NCBI GenBank assembly: GCA_945877005.1
Contig: CAMCQL010000003.1
Coordinates: 1-29,737, forward strand
From: Chryseobacterium gleum
GTDB lineage: Bacteria > Bacteroidota > Bacteroidia > Flavobacteriales_D > Crocinitomicaceae
Reading direction: 5' to 3'
Length of the DNA: 29,737 bases
The position numbers were made by a program, and so were the translations under genes. The notes under the pieces are model-generated. The model was not told the origin of the DNA, did no database searches, and was given only the letters and a program-made list of their open reading frames with translations. Positions within the stretch are counted from its first letter, which is position 1; every line of letters begins with the position of its first letter. This document shows, piece by piece, positions 7,726 through 14,279 of the stretch.

Positions 7726-9489
7726 ATGTCACAAAACGAAGAAGGCTGGGGGTCCAGAATTGGATTAATTTTAGCGATGGCTGGAAATGCTGTTGGTTTA
7801 GGGAATTTTTTACGTTTTCCAGTACAGGCCATACAAAATGGTGGAGGTGCTTTTATCATTCCTTATTTAGTGTGTTTTTTATTGCTTGGAATTCCATTTC
7901 TATTTGTTGAATGGGCAGTTGGACGATATGGAGGAAAAACAGGAAATCATTCAACCCCGTTTATATTGCATGCGATGGACAAACGTAAACTATGGAAATA
8001 CATTGGAGTGTTTGGGATATTTACAAATTTAGCGGTAGCTGCATATTATTGTTATTTGGAATCGTGGACTTTATCTTATGTTTGGCATTCAGTTGCTGGA
8101 ACATTTAATGGGCAATCACAAACTCAAGTCGCAAATTATTTTGGAGATTATGTGAATTTATCAAGTCCTTGGCAACCAGTCCTTTTTTGGATTTTTTGTT
8201 TGTTTTTAAATACATGGATATTATCAAAAGGATTGAGTGGGGGAGTAGAAAAAGCAGCAAAAATCGGCATGCCTTTGTTGTTGATTTTCGGGGCATTTTT
8301 AGCGTACAAAGCAATTTCAATAAAAGCTGGTGACCACGGTGCTTTGTTTGATGGAACCAAAGGATTGGATTTTTTATGGAAACCACAATTTAACTCTATT
8401 TGGGAACCAAAAGTATGGTTGGCAGCAGCAGGGCAAATATTTTTTACGCTTTCAATAGGAATGGGTTCAATTCAATGTTATGCCTCTTATGTAAAGAAAA
8501 ACGATGACATCGCTTTAAATGCAATGTCAGCAGGTTGGATGAATGGTTTTGTTGAAGTAGTGTTAGGTTCTTCCATACTAATTCCAATTGCAGTAGGCTA
8601 TTTAGGAATAGATCAAGTGATTGAAATGACTAAAAATGGAGGTTTAGGACTAGGATTTAAAACATTGCCCTATCTATTTGAACAATGGGGAGGCGTGATT
8701 GGAGTGTTTGCTGGAGTAGCTTGGTTTGGATTATTGTTTTTTGCAGGAATTACTTCCTCGTTGGCAATGGGAACACCCGTGATGGGATTCTTAGAAGATG
8801 AATTTGGTTGGAAATCTAAAAATGCAGCTTGGCTATTTGGAGGATTGGTATTGATTTTAGGGTTGCCAACAGTTTTGTTTTTTAACTATGGTGTTTTTGA
8901 CGAATACGACTATTGGGCCGGAACTGTTTCGTTGGTAACATTTGCCTTCATTGAAATTATTTTATTTGCATGGATTTTTGGCATCAAAAAAGGATGGGCT
9001 GAAATCATTGAAGGATCAGATATCAAAGTCCCTATTATTTTTAAATTCATCATAAAATACATTACACCCTTGTTGTTAGGTTGGGTATTTTTCGCAAGTT
9101 TGCCTGGGGTTATTGACAATCTAAAACACAAAGAAACTTATGCGAAAATTGAGCTTTTAGAACATCCAGAAGTATTACAAAAACATATGTATGGACATTT
9201 AGCTAATTTGAATGGGATAGATTCTACAATTATCAATAATACCATGGTGGATACATTGTCGATGTTAAGTCCTAAAACATTGCATTCCATTACAGAGTAT
9301 CAAACTTTAAAAGCTGAATATACTAGAATTTCTTCAAAAGATTTTGATAGTTTAGAAGAAATCAAGTTTCTTAAAAAAACAATATTGTTTAAAAACATAA
9401 GTAGAGGGTTACTATTGTTTTTGTGGTTATTAATTGCGTTTTATGTGCACAAGGCATATAAGAATCGTTTAAAGAAAGGGTTAGAATAA
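7726..9489 (+). CDS. Sodium-dependent NSS (SNF/LeuT) family transporter, MetP-like large subunit
   Basis: This 587-residue polytopic membrane protein belongs to the neurotransmitter:sodium symporter family. The first helix carries GNAVGLGNFLRFP, the family signature containing Na+ and substrate contacts. Further signatures include GGGAFIIPY and the GITSSLAMG segment of a later helix. It is longer than LeuT (about 515 residues) because of a soluble loop (about 470-545) before the last helix; its length is close to that of the Corynebacterium methionine/alanine importer MetP. The next gene encodes a MetS-like small subunit, which supports a MetP-type amino acid importer, although the substrate is inferred. 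It begins 3 bases after the RmlD-like gene. Confidence 0.93.
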   Translation: MSQNEEGWGSRIGLILAMAGNAVGLGNFLRFPVQAIQNGGGAFIIPYLVCFLLLGIPFLFVEWAVGRYGGKTGNHSTPFILHAMDKRKLWKYIGVFGIFTNLAVAAYYCYLESWTLSYVWHSVAGTFNGQSQTQVANYFGDYVNLSSPWQPVLFWIFCLFLNTWILSKGLSGGVEKAAKIGMPLLLIFGAFLAYKAISIKAGDHGALFDGTKGLDFLWKPQFNSIWEPKVWLAAAGQIFFTLSIGMGSIQCYASYVKKNDDIALNAMSAGWMNGFVEVVLGSSILIPIAVGYLGIDQVIEMTKNGGLGLGFKTLPYLFEQWGGVIGVFAGVAWFGLLFFAGITSSLAMGTPVMGFLEDEFGWKSKNAAWLFGGLVLILGLPTVLFFNYGVFDEYDYWAGTVSLVTFAFIEIILFAWIFGIKKGWAEIIEGSDIKVPIIFKFIIKYITPLLLGWVFFASLPGVIDNLKHKETYAKIELLEHPEVLQKHMYGHLANLNGIDSTIINNTMVDTLSMLSPKTLHSITEYQTLKAEYTRISSKDFDSLEEIKFLKKTILFKNISRGLLLFLWLLIAFYVHKAYKNRLKKGLE

Positions 9490-9490
9490 T

Positions 9491-9634
9491 ATGAGTACAT
9501 CTGCATTTATCACAATGGTTGTCACAGAAGTGGCTATTACCTTAATAACAATTTATTTTTTTTGGAAGGTATTGAAAACTCCACCAAAACCAGAACCAGA
9601 CTCCTATCAATTCAATGACGAAGAGGAGCGATAA
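9491..9634 (+). CDS. MetS-like small subunit of the NSS transporter (47 residues)
   Basis: This short gene begins one base after the stop of the NSS transporter. It encodes MSTSAFITMVVTEVAITLIT, a continued membrane helix to about residue 26, and an acidic, Pro-rich tail (KTPPKPEPDSYQFNDEEER). A single N-terminal helix followed by a short charged tail, directly after an NSS gene, is the pattern of the MetS family (PF16951), the small subunit needed by MetP for methionine and alanine uptake in Corynebacterium. The tight spacing implies translational coupling and a 1:1 partnership in the inner membrane. At 47 codons it is easily missed by automatic gene calling. Confidence 0.85.
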   Translation: MSTSAFITMVVTEVAITLITIYFFWKVLKTPPKPEPDSYQFNDEEER

Positions 9635-9645
9635 AAATAGTTGAG

Positions 9646-10509
9646 GTGGAAAATCCATTGGAGTTTTCAAAAAAGACAAGAAAAGCGTTATTAATTTTTC
9701 TTGCCCTAATAGTTATTGTGGCTTTGTTGCCTCGGATAGTGGTTTCTTTTTTACCAAAGGAAGAATTGAAATTTTCAAAAGAAGAGAAACGCACATTAAG
9801 TTTTAAACCCACGTTCAATCAATATCAGAGGCCGTATACTTTTCGAAAAAAGATATTTAGAAGACCACCTTCTAAATTCGATCCTAATCTGTATGCGATA
9901 GCAGATTGGATGTACTTGGGTTTGTCAAAAAAACAAGCTGCTTCGGTTTTAAAGTTTGGAAAATATGGATTTAAATCCAACGAACAACTCTCAAAAGTAT
10001 TTGTTATTCCAAAACAAGTGTTTGAGTTAATAAAGGATTCTACAATTTATCGCGCTAAGAACACTCCTTTTGTTTCAGTCAGCTTACATGAAGTAAAAAA
10101 AGAGTCAACCATTCAACTCATTGAGCTCAATTCTGTTTCAGAGGAAGAATTATTAGCAGTGCCTGGGATCGGTCCTTTTTTTGCTAAAAACATTTTAAAA
10201 CAGCGAGAGAAACTAGGAGGATTTATCTCACTCACTCAATTGTTGGAATGTTGGAAGTTTACCGAAGAAAAATTAGCGGAAGTTAAACCATTTATGAAGG
10301 TAGACCCAACGTTGATTCAAAAACTAAATATAAATACAGCGACTGCAGAGGAATTTAAAAGGCATCCTTATTTTACGTGGAATTTAGCAAATTCATTGTA
10401 TAAAATCCGAAAACAAAAAGGTACTTATGCCTCAATCGAAGAAATAAAGGAATCTGTATTGATGACAGAAGAATTGTATACTAAATTAAAACCGTATTTA
10501 ACCTTATGA
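9646..10509 (+). CDS. Membrane-anchored helix-hairpin-helix (ComEA-like) protein
   Basis: This 287-residue protein has one TM helix near the N-terminus (about 13-35), so its bulk lies outside the cytoplasm. It carries repeated helix-hairpin-helix units. The clearest is around residues 163-210, with LNSVSEEELLAVPGIGPFFA (the PGIGPxxA hairpin), followed by another beginning LNINTATAEEFKRHPYF. An earlier half-unit lies near residue 85-120. Proteins of this kind are usually called ComEA-related DNA-binding proteins; a role in DNA uptake is not shown here. It starts with GTG at 9646; no ATG is available nearby in frame. Its end overlaps the apt start by four bases (ATGA), suggesting coupling. Confidence 0.85.
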   Translation: MENPLEFSKKTRKALLIFLALIVIVALLPRIVVSFLPKEELKFSKEEKRTLSFKPTFNQYQRPYTFRKKIFRRPPSKFDPNLYAIADWMYLGLSKKQAASVLKFGKYGFKSNEQLSKVFVIPKQVFELIKDSTIYRAKNTPFVSVSLHEVKKESTIQLIELNSVSEEELLAVPGIGPFFAKNILKQREKLGGFISLTQLLECWKFTEEKLAEVKPFMKVDPTLIQKLNINTATAEEFKRHPYFTWNLANSLYKIRKQKGTYASIEEIKESVLMTEELYTKLKPYLTL

Positions 10510-11033
10510 TCGAGCAACAACTTAAAGCCGTTATTCGTGACGTGCCAAATTTCCCAAAAGAAGGAATCGTTTTTAAAGACATCACACCTATAATGATGGA
10601 TCCAACCTTGTCAAATGAAGTATTGGATCATTTAGTGGAATTGTACAAAGACAAAGGCCTGACCAAAATCGCAGGAATAGAGAGCAGAGGTTTTTTATTT
10701 GGCTATCCATTAGCGATGCGACTGGGATTACCTTTTGTATTAATTCGTAAACAAGGAAAACTTCCGTACAATAAAATTTCTTACAGTTACGACCTAGAAT
10801 ATGGAAGTGCAACCATTGAGGTGCATACAGATGCCATTACAACAGATGATAATGTATTGATTCACGATGATTTATTAGCCACAGGTGGTTCAGCTTCAGC
10901 GGCAGCTGAGTTGGTCTTACAATGCGGAGGCAATGTGGCAGGTTTTAATTTTTTAGTTGCATTGGCGTTTTTAAACGGAAACGAAAAATTAGAAAAGTAT
11001 ACAAATAATATTATTACCTTAGCAAGGTACTAA
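10506..11033 (+). CDS. apt: Adenine phosphoribosyltransferase
   Basis: This 175-residue enzyme converts adenine and PRPP to AMP and pyrophosphate in purine salvage, in the cytoplasm. The PRPP-binding motif VLIHDDLLATGGS lies at residues 117-129, and the ESRGF segment at 59-63 contributes to the active site; both are characteristic of Apt. The N-terminus has the family's RDVPNFPKEGIVFKDITP. Length is normal. Its start codon overlaps the end of the helix-hairpin-helix gene (ATGA). Confidence 0.97.
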   Translation: MIEQQLKAVIRDVPNFPKEGIVFKDITPIMMDPTLSNEVLDHLVELYKDKGLTKIAGIESRGFLFGYPLAMRLGLPFVLIRKQGKLPYNKISYSYDLEYGSATIEVHTDAITTDDNVLIHDDLLATGGSASAAAELVLQCGGNVAGFNFLVALAFLNGNEKLEKYTNNIITLARY

Positions 11034-11061
11034 ATGTTTAATTTTTATTAAAGTTAGAGTA

Positions 11062-12201
11062 ATGAATTTTGAATTTAACGAAAATCAACAAATGATTGCA
11101 CAAATGGTGCGTGATTTTGCAGAAAAAGAAATACGTCCAAATTTCATGGAATGGGATGAATCACAAGAATTTCCAGTACATGTATTTAAAAAATTGGGTG
11201 AACTTGGATTGATGGGAGTGTTCATTCCTGAAGAATATGGAGGTTCTGGTTTGGGGTATCATGAATACATAACAGTAATTTCTGAGATCGCAAAAGTATG
11301 CGGTTCTATCGGTTTGTCGGTTGCCGCTCACAACTCATTGTGTACGGGGCACATTTATTACCATGGTTCGGAAGCACAAAAGAAAAAATATTTACCAAAA
11401 TTAGCTACAGCAGAGTGGATTGGTGCTTGGGGATTAACTGAAACGGGAACAGGTTCGGATGCTGGTGGAATGAATACAACAGCACTGCTAGATGGGGACG
11501 AATGGGTTTTAAATGGCTCAAAGAATTTCATTACTCACGGTAAGTCAGGAGAAGTAGCTGTAGTGATTGCGCGTACGGGTGAAAAAGGTGCTTCGAATGG
11601 CACATCTGCTTTTATTATTGAAAAAGGAACACCAGGATTTTCTGCAGGAAAGAAAGAAAATAAAATGGGAATGCGCGCATCAGAAACGTGTGAATTAATT
11701 TTTGATAATTGTAGAATACCTAAAGAGAATTTAATAGGAGTTGAAGGAGAAGGCTTCAAACAAGCAATGCAAATACTAGATGGTGGTCGAATTTCTATTG
11801 GTGCACTATCCTTAGGAATCGCAAAAGGAGCCTATGAAGCTGCATTGAAATATTCAAAAGAACGTGAGCAATTTGGTCAGTCCATTTCAAAATTTCAAGC
11901 CATTAGTTTTAAGTTGGCTGATATGATTACAGAAATTGATGCCTCTGAACTATTGCTTCATAAAGCGGCAGAACTTAAAAACAACAAGAAAAATTTAACC
12001 AGAGAGTCAGCAATCGCTAAATATTATGCTTCTGAAGTTGCATGTAGAGTTGCGAATGAAGCTGTTCAGATTTTCGGTGGTTATGGTTACACCAAAGATT
12101 TCCCTGTGGAGAAATTTTACCGAGACGCAAAATTATGTACCATTGGTGAGGGAACGTCTGAAATACAAAAACTAGTAATTTCAAGAGAAATATTAAAATA
12201 A
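11062..12201 (+). CDS. Acyl-CoA dehydrogenase (short-chain/branched-chain type)
   Basis: This 379-residue FAD enzyme oxidises acyl-CoA to enoyl-CoA in fatty acid or branched-chain amino acid breakdown, passing electrons to an electron-transferring flavoprotein. It has the N-terminal helical domain, the LTETGTGSDAGG flavin/substrate segment in the middle domain and the FGGYGYTKDFPVEKFYRDAK signature near the end. The probable catalytic base is E363 in IGEGTSEIQ, the same position as in short-chain and butyryl-CoA dehydrogenases. Substrate chain length cannot be read from this. It starts 28 bases after apt and ends two bases before the rpsU promoter. Confidence 0.95.
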   Translation: MNFEFNENQQMIAQMVRDFAEKEIRPNFMEWDESQEFPVHVFKKLGELGLMGVFIPEEYGGSGLGYHEYITVISEIAKVCGSIGLSVAAHNSLCTGHIYYHGSEAQKKKYLPKLATAEWIGAWGLTETGTGSDAGGMNTTALLDGDEWVLNGSKNFITHGKSGEVAVVIARTGEKGASNGTSAFIIEKGTPGFSAGKKENKMGMRASETCELIFDNCRIPKENLIGVEGEGFKQAMQILDGGRISIGALSLGIAKGAYEAALKYSKEREQFGQSISKFQAISFKLADMITEIDASELLLHKAAELKNNKKNLTRESAIAKYYASEVACRVANEAVQIFGGYGYTKDFPVEKFYRDAKLCTIGEGTSEIQKLVISREILK

Positions 12202-12202
12202 A

Positions 12203-12233
12203 TTTGTTAATTTAAAATTAAAAACTAAATTTG
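12203..12233 (+). promoter_or_regulatory. Consensus Bacteroidota promoter for rpsU
   Basis: TTTG (12203-12206), exactly 19 bases, then TAAATTTG (12226-12233) is a perfect match to the TTTG/TAnnTTTG consensus of the Bacteroidota primary sigma factor. Transcription should begin near 12240, about 27 bases before the rpsU start. Confidence 0.88.
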
Positions 12234-12266
12234 CATCCTAATAGATAGAACTTAATAAACAAAAAT

Positions 12267-12458
12267 ATGTTAATAATCCCAATTAAAGAAGGCGAAAACA
12301 TTGAGAGAGCGCTTAAAAAATACAAGAAAAAATTCGACAAAACTAAGGTAATGTTAGAATTAAGAACTCGTAAAGAATTTACAAAACCATCTGTTATTAA
12401 CAGACAGGATAATATACGTGCTGCGTACAAACAAAAAATGACGTCGCAAGAGCAGTAA
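12267..12458 (+). CDS. rpsU: 30S ribosomal protein S21
   Basis: This 63-residue basic protein shows the S21 pattern: MLIIPIKEGENIERALKKYK, then R-T-R-K-E-F-T-K-P-S, and a lysine/arginine-rich body. In Escherichia coli S21 takes part in initiation near the anti-Shine-Dalgarno end of 16S rRNA. In Bacteroidota, S21 has been implicated in occluding that sequence, which fits the weak ribosome-binding sites seen across this window. It has its own consensus promoter and a terminator 22 bases after its stop. Confidence 0.97.
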   Translation: MLIIPIKEGENIERALKKYKKKFDKTKVMLELRTRKEFTKPSVINRQDNIRAAYKQKMTSQEQ

Positions 12459-12480
12459 ACTTTTTTACAAAAAATACGTA

Positions 12481-12503
12481 AAGGGGCTATATGCCCCTTT
12501 TTT
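12481..12503 (+). terminator. Intrinsic terminator of rpsU, abutting the xerC start codon
   Basis: The stem AAGGGGC with GCCCCTT around a TATAT loop is followed by a six-T run. The next base is the A of the xerC ATG, so there is no room for a separate leader. Confidence 0.9.
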
Positions 12504-13382
12504 ATGTTAGAAAAATTTGAAAGTTATTTAGAATCTGAAAAGCGTTTTTCTTCGCATACAGTAACAGCGTATCTAAAAGATGTCAATCAATTTTTGGATG
12601 CGATGGAAATCACGTTGAAGGAAGACCTTAAAGAAATCAAACATTCATTGATTCGTTCGTGGATGGTAGCGCTGATTGAACAAGGCATTGTAAATCGATC
12701 CGTTAATCGAAAACTTTCAACCTTAAGAACCTTTTTTAAATGGTGTCTCCAAGAAAAAATAGTTGATTCTAACCCGATGGTTAAAATAACTGGCCCTAAA
12801 TCAGAGAAAAGATTACCATCGTTTGTCAGGGAGCAAGACATGTCAGTTTCAAAACTAGAAGCTGTTTTTCCAGCTACGATAGAAGGCAAAAGAGATCAAT
12901 TAATATTTGAATTGTTTTATCAGACGGGGATTCGTTTGGCTGAGTTGATCGACTTAAAAAAACAAGATTTCAATTCATGTCAAATTAAAGTATTAGGAAA
13001 AAGAAATAAAGAAAGAATTATCCCCCTTTCTAATAATTTAGCCTCTGAATTAATAGCTTATCAAAGAAATTTAGAAGAAGAACAAGCTGCCTCTAGCTAT
13101 TTGTTTTCACTAAAAAATGGAGATAAAATCTACCCAAAACTTGTATATAGAAAAATTAATTATTATCTTGGTCTCATAACAAATTTGGAAAAGAAAAGTC
13201 CACACGTGTTACGACATACGTTTGCAACCCATATGTTGAATAATGGAGCAGGTTTAGAGACATTAAAAGACATACTAGGTCATGCAAATTTATCAGCTAC
13301 ACAAGTGTATACACATAATTCTTTTTCTCAATTAACTACTATTTATAAACAAGCCCATCCACGTGGGCATAAAAAAAAATAA
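12504..13382 (+). CDS. xerC: Tyrosine recombinase XerC
   Basis: This 292-residue site-specific recombinase resolves chromosome dimers at dif together with a partner Xer protein. The N-terminal SAM-like DNA-binding part (about 1-90) begins LEKFESYLESEKRFSSHTV. The catalytic domain carries R144, H234, R237, H260 and the nucleophile Y269 (in QVYTH), so the R-H-R-H-Y set is complete. The start at 12504 matches the usual Xer N-terminus and lies directly against the T run of the rpsU terminator, so expression is probably by read-through. It is followed 3 bases later by hpf. XerC versus XerD is assigned mainly by neighbourhood. Confidence 0.93.
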   Translation: MLEKFESYLESEKRFSSHTVTAYLKDVNQFLDAMEITLKEDLKEIKHSLIRSWMVALIEQGIVNRSVNRKLSTLRTFFKWCLQEKIVDSNPMVKITGPKSEKRLPSFVREQDMSVSKLEAVFPATIEGKRDQLIFELFYQTGIRLAELIDLKKQDFNSCQIKVLGKRNKERIIPLSNNLASELIAYQRNLEEEQAASSYLFSLKNGDKIYPKLVYRKINYYLGLITNLEKKSPHVLRHTFATHMLNNGAGLETLKDILGHANLSATQVYTHNSFSQLTTIYKQAHPRGHKKK

Positions 13383-13385
13383 GTC

Positions 13386-13679
13386 ATGGATATTAAAGTT
13401 CAAGCTGTACATTTCAAAGCAGATCACAAGTTAATCGAGTATACAGAAGACAAAGTTGGAAAACTGGCATTATTCAATGATCATATCGTTACTGCTGAAA
13501 TTTTTCTGAGATTGGAAAACACATCAGATGTAGAGAATAAAGTGGCGGAGGTAAAATTATTGGTACCTGGTAAAGAGTTGTTTTCAAAAAAACAAGCAAA
13601 AACTTTCGAAGAGGCGGTTGATTTAGCAGCAGAGGCATTGAGAAAGCAAGTAGTAAAAGAAAAAGAAAAGGTTTCGTAA
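13386..13679 (+). CDS. hpf: Ribosome hibernation promoting factor (short HPF/RaiA family)
   Basis: This 97-residue protein matches the short HPF family: MDIKVQAVHFKADHKLIEYT, then a beta-strand with AEIFLRLENTS, and a C-terminal helix with TFEEAVDLAAEALRKQV. HPF binds the 30S decoding region and promotes formation of inactive 100S ribosomes in stationary phase or stress. It lacks the extra C-terminal domain of long HPF, so a separate factor might be needed for dimerisation. It lies 3 bases after xerC and is followed by a strong terminator. Confidence 0.94.
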   Translation: MDIKVQAVHFKADHKLIEYTEDKVGKLALFNDHIVTAEIFLRLENTSDVENKVAEVKLLVPGKELFSKKQAKTFEEAVDLAAEALRKQVVKEKEKVS

Positions 13680-13700
13680 TATATTTTAAATCAATAGTAT

Positions 13701-13734
13701 AAATAAGGAGTATTCTTTTACTCCTTATTTTTTT
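13701..13734 (+). terminator. Intrinsic terminator after hpf
   Basis: A perfect 12-bp stem (AAATAAGGAGTA with TACTCCTTATTT), a six-base loop and a T run end the rpsU/xerC/hpf transcription unit before the tRNA promoter. Confidence 0.92.
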
Positions 13735-13753
13735 AATTTTTTTTTCAAAAAGC

Positions 13754-13784
13754 ATTGCATAAATAAAATTAGTGTTTATATTTG
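13754..13784 (+). promoter_or_regulatory. Promoter of the tRNA-tuf cluster
   Basis: ATTG (13754-13757), a 19-base spacer and TATATTTG (13777-13784, a perfect TAnnTTTG) lie about 58 bases before the first tRNA. Confidence 0.78.
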
Positions 13785-13842
13785 CACACCGAAAAGGAAA
13801 CACAAAACGTTCTTTTTAAATATTATTACCAAATTTCAATGC

Positions 13843-13916
13843 GCCGGTGTAGCTCAGTTGGCTAGAGCAGCTGATTTGTAATCAGCAGGTCGGAGGTTCG
13901 AGTCCCTCCACCGGCT
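13843..13916 (+). tRNA. tRNA-Thr (anticodon TGT)
   Basis: The acceptor arms GCCGGTG and CACCGGC pair perfectly, with T as discriminator and no encoded CCA. The anticodon TGT is at 13877-13879 in the loop TTTGTAA, closed by a perfect stem. The T loop is TTCGAGT. The T stem has one A-C mismatch (A13894 with C13906) where GGGGG is more usual. It is the first gene of the Thr-Tyr-Gly-Thr-tuf cluster. Confidence 0.96.
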
Positions 13917-13923
13917 CAATTTT

Positions 13924-14005
13924 GGGGGTATCGCATAGTGGCTATTGCAGCAGACTGTAAATCTGTCACCTCACGGTATCGTTGGTTCGAGTCCATCTAC
14001 CCCCA
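13924..14005 (+). tRNA. tRNA-Tyr (anticodon GTA)
   Basis: The acceptor GGGGGTA pairs with TACCCCC; the discriminator is A and CCA is not encoded. The anticodon GTA is at 13957-13959 in the loop CTGTAAA, and the long variable arm (82 bases in all) is typical of class II tRNA-Tyr. The T loop is TTCGAGT. The T stem has one T-T mismatch (T13982 with T13996). Confidence 0.95.
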
Positions 14006-14030
14006 CAACATTGAATAAAATTTTTTTTAA

Positions 14031-14103
14031 GCGGGAGTAGCTCAGTTGGTAGAGCGTCAGCCTTCCAAGCTGAGGGTCGCGAGTTCGAATCTCGTCTCCC
14101 GCT
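14031..14103 (+). tRNA. tRNA-Gly (anticodon TCC)
   Basis: The acceptor GCGGGAG pairs with CTCCCGC, and the anticodon TCC is at 14064-14066 in the loop CTTCCAA. The T arm (GCGAG/CTCGT, loop TTCGAAT) pairs with one G-T wobble. CCA is not encoded. Confidence 0.97.
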
Positions 14104-14121
14104 CTATTTACAAGAACGTTT

Positions 14122-14193
14122 GCCGGTGTAGCTCAGGGGTAGAGCGCTTCCTTGGTAAGGAAGAGGTCACGAGTTCAATTCTCGTCATTGGCT
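14122..14193 (+). tRNA. tRNA-Thr (anticodon GGT)
   Basis: The anticodon GGT is at 14154-14156 in the loop TTGGTAA. The acceptor GCCGGTG pairs with CATTGGC using two adjacent G-T wobbles. The T arm ACGAG/CTCGT is perfect, with loop TTCAATT. CCA is not encoded. With the first tRNA-Thr this covers the ACA and ACC codon groups. Confidence 0.96.
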
Positions 14194-14202
14194 CGCAAGA
14201 AA

Positions 14203-14229
14203 TTCATCCAATTATTGGATGAAATTTTG
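14203..14229 (+). terminator. Weak terminator-like hairpin between the tRNAs and tuf
   Basis: A 9-bp stem (TTCATCCAA with TTGGATGAA) with a three-base loop is followed by ATTTTG. It has low GC content and a short T run, so it may only partly stop transcription or may define the 3' end for tRNA processing. Confidence 0.55.
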
Positions 14230-14237
14230 TATATTTG
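14230..14237 (+). promoter_or_regulatory. Likely -7 element of a separate tuf promoter
   Basis: TATATTTG is a perfect TAnnTTTG and lies 42 bases before the tuf start. No TTTG is seen at the usual distance upstream, because the hairpin occupies that place. tuf may therefore have both its own start and read-through from the tRNA promoter. Confidence 0.55.
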
Positions 14238-14279
14238 TAAAAATACAATTATTAATAACTAAAAAGTAAAACAAGAAAA

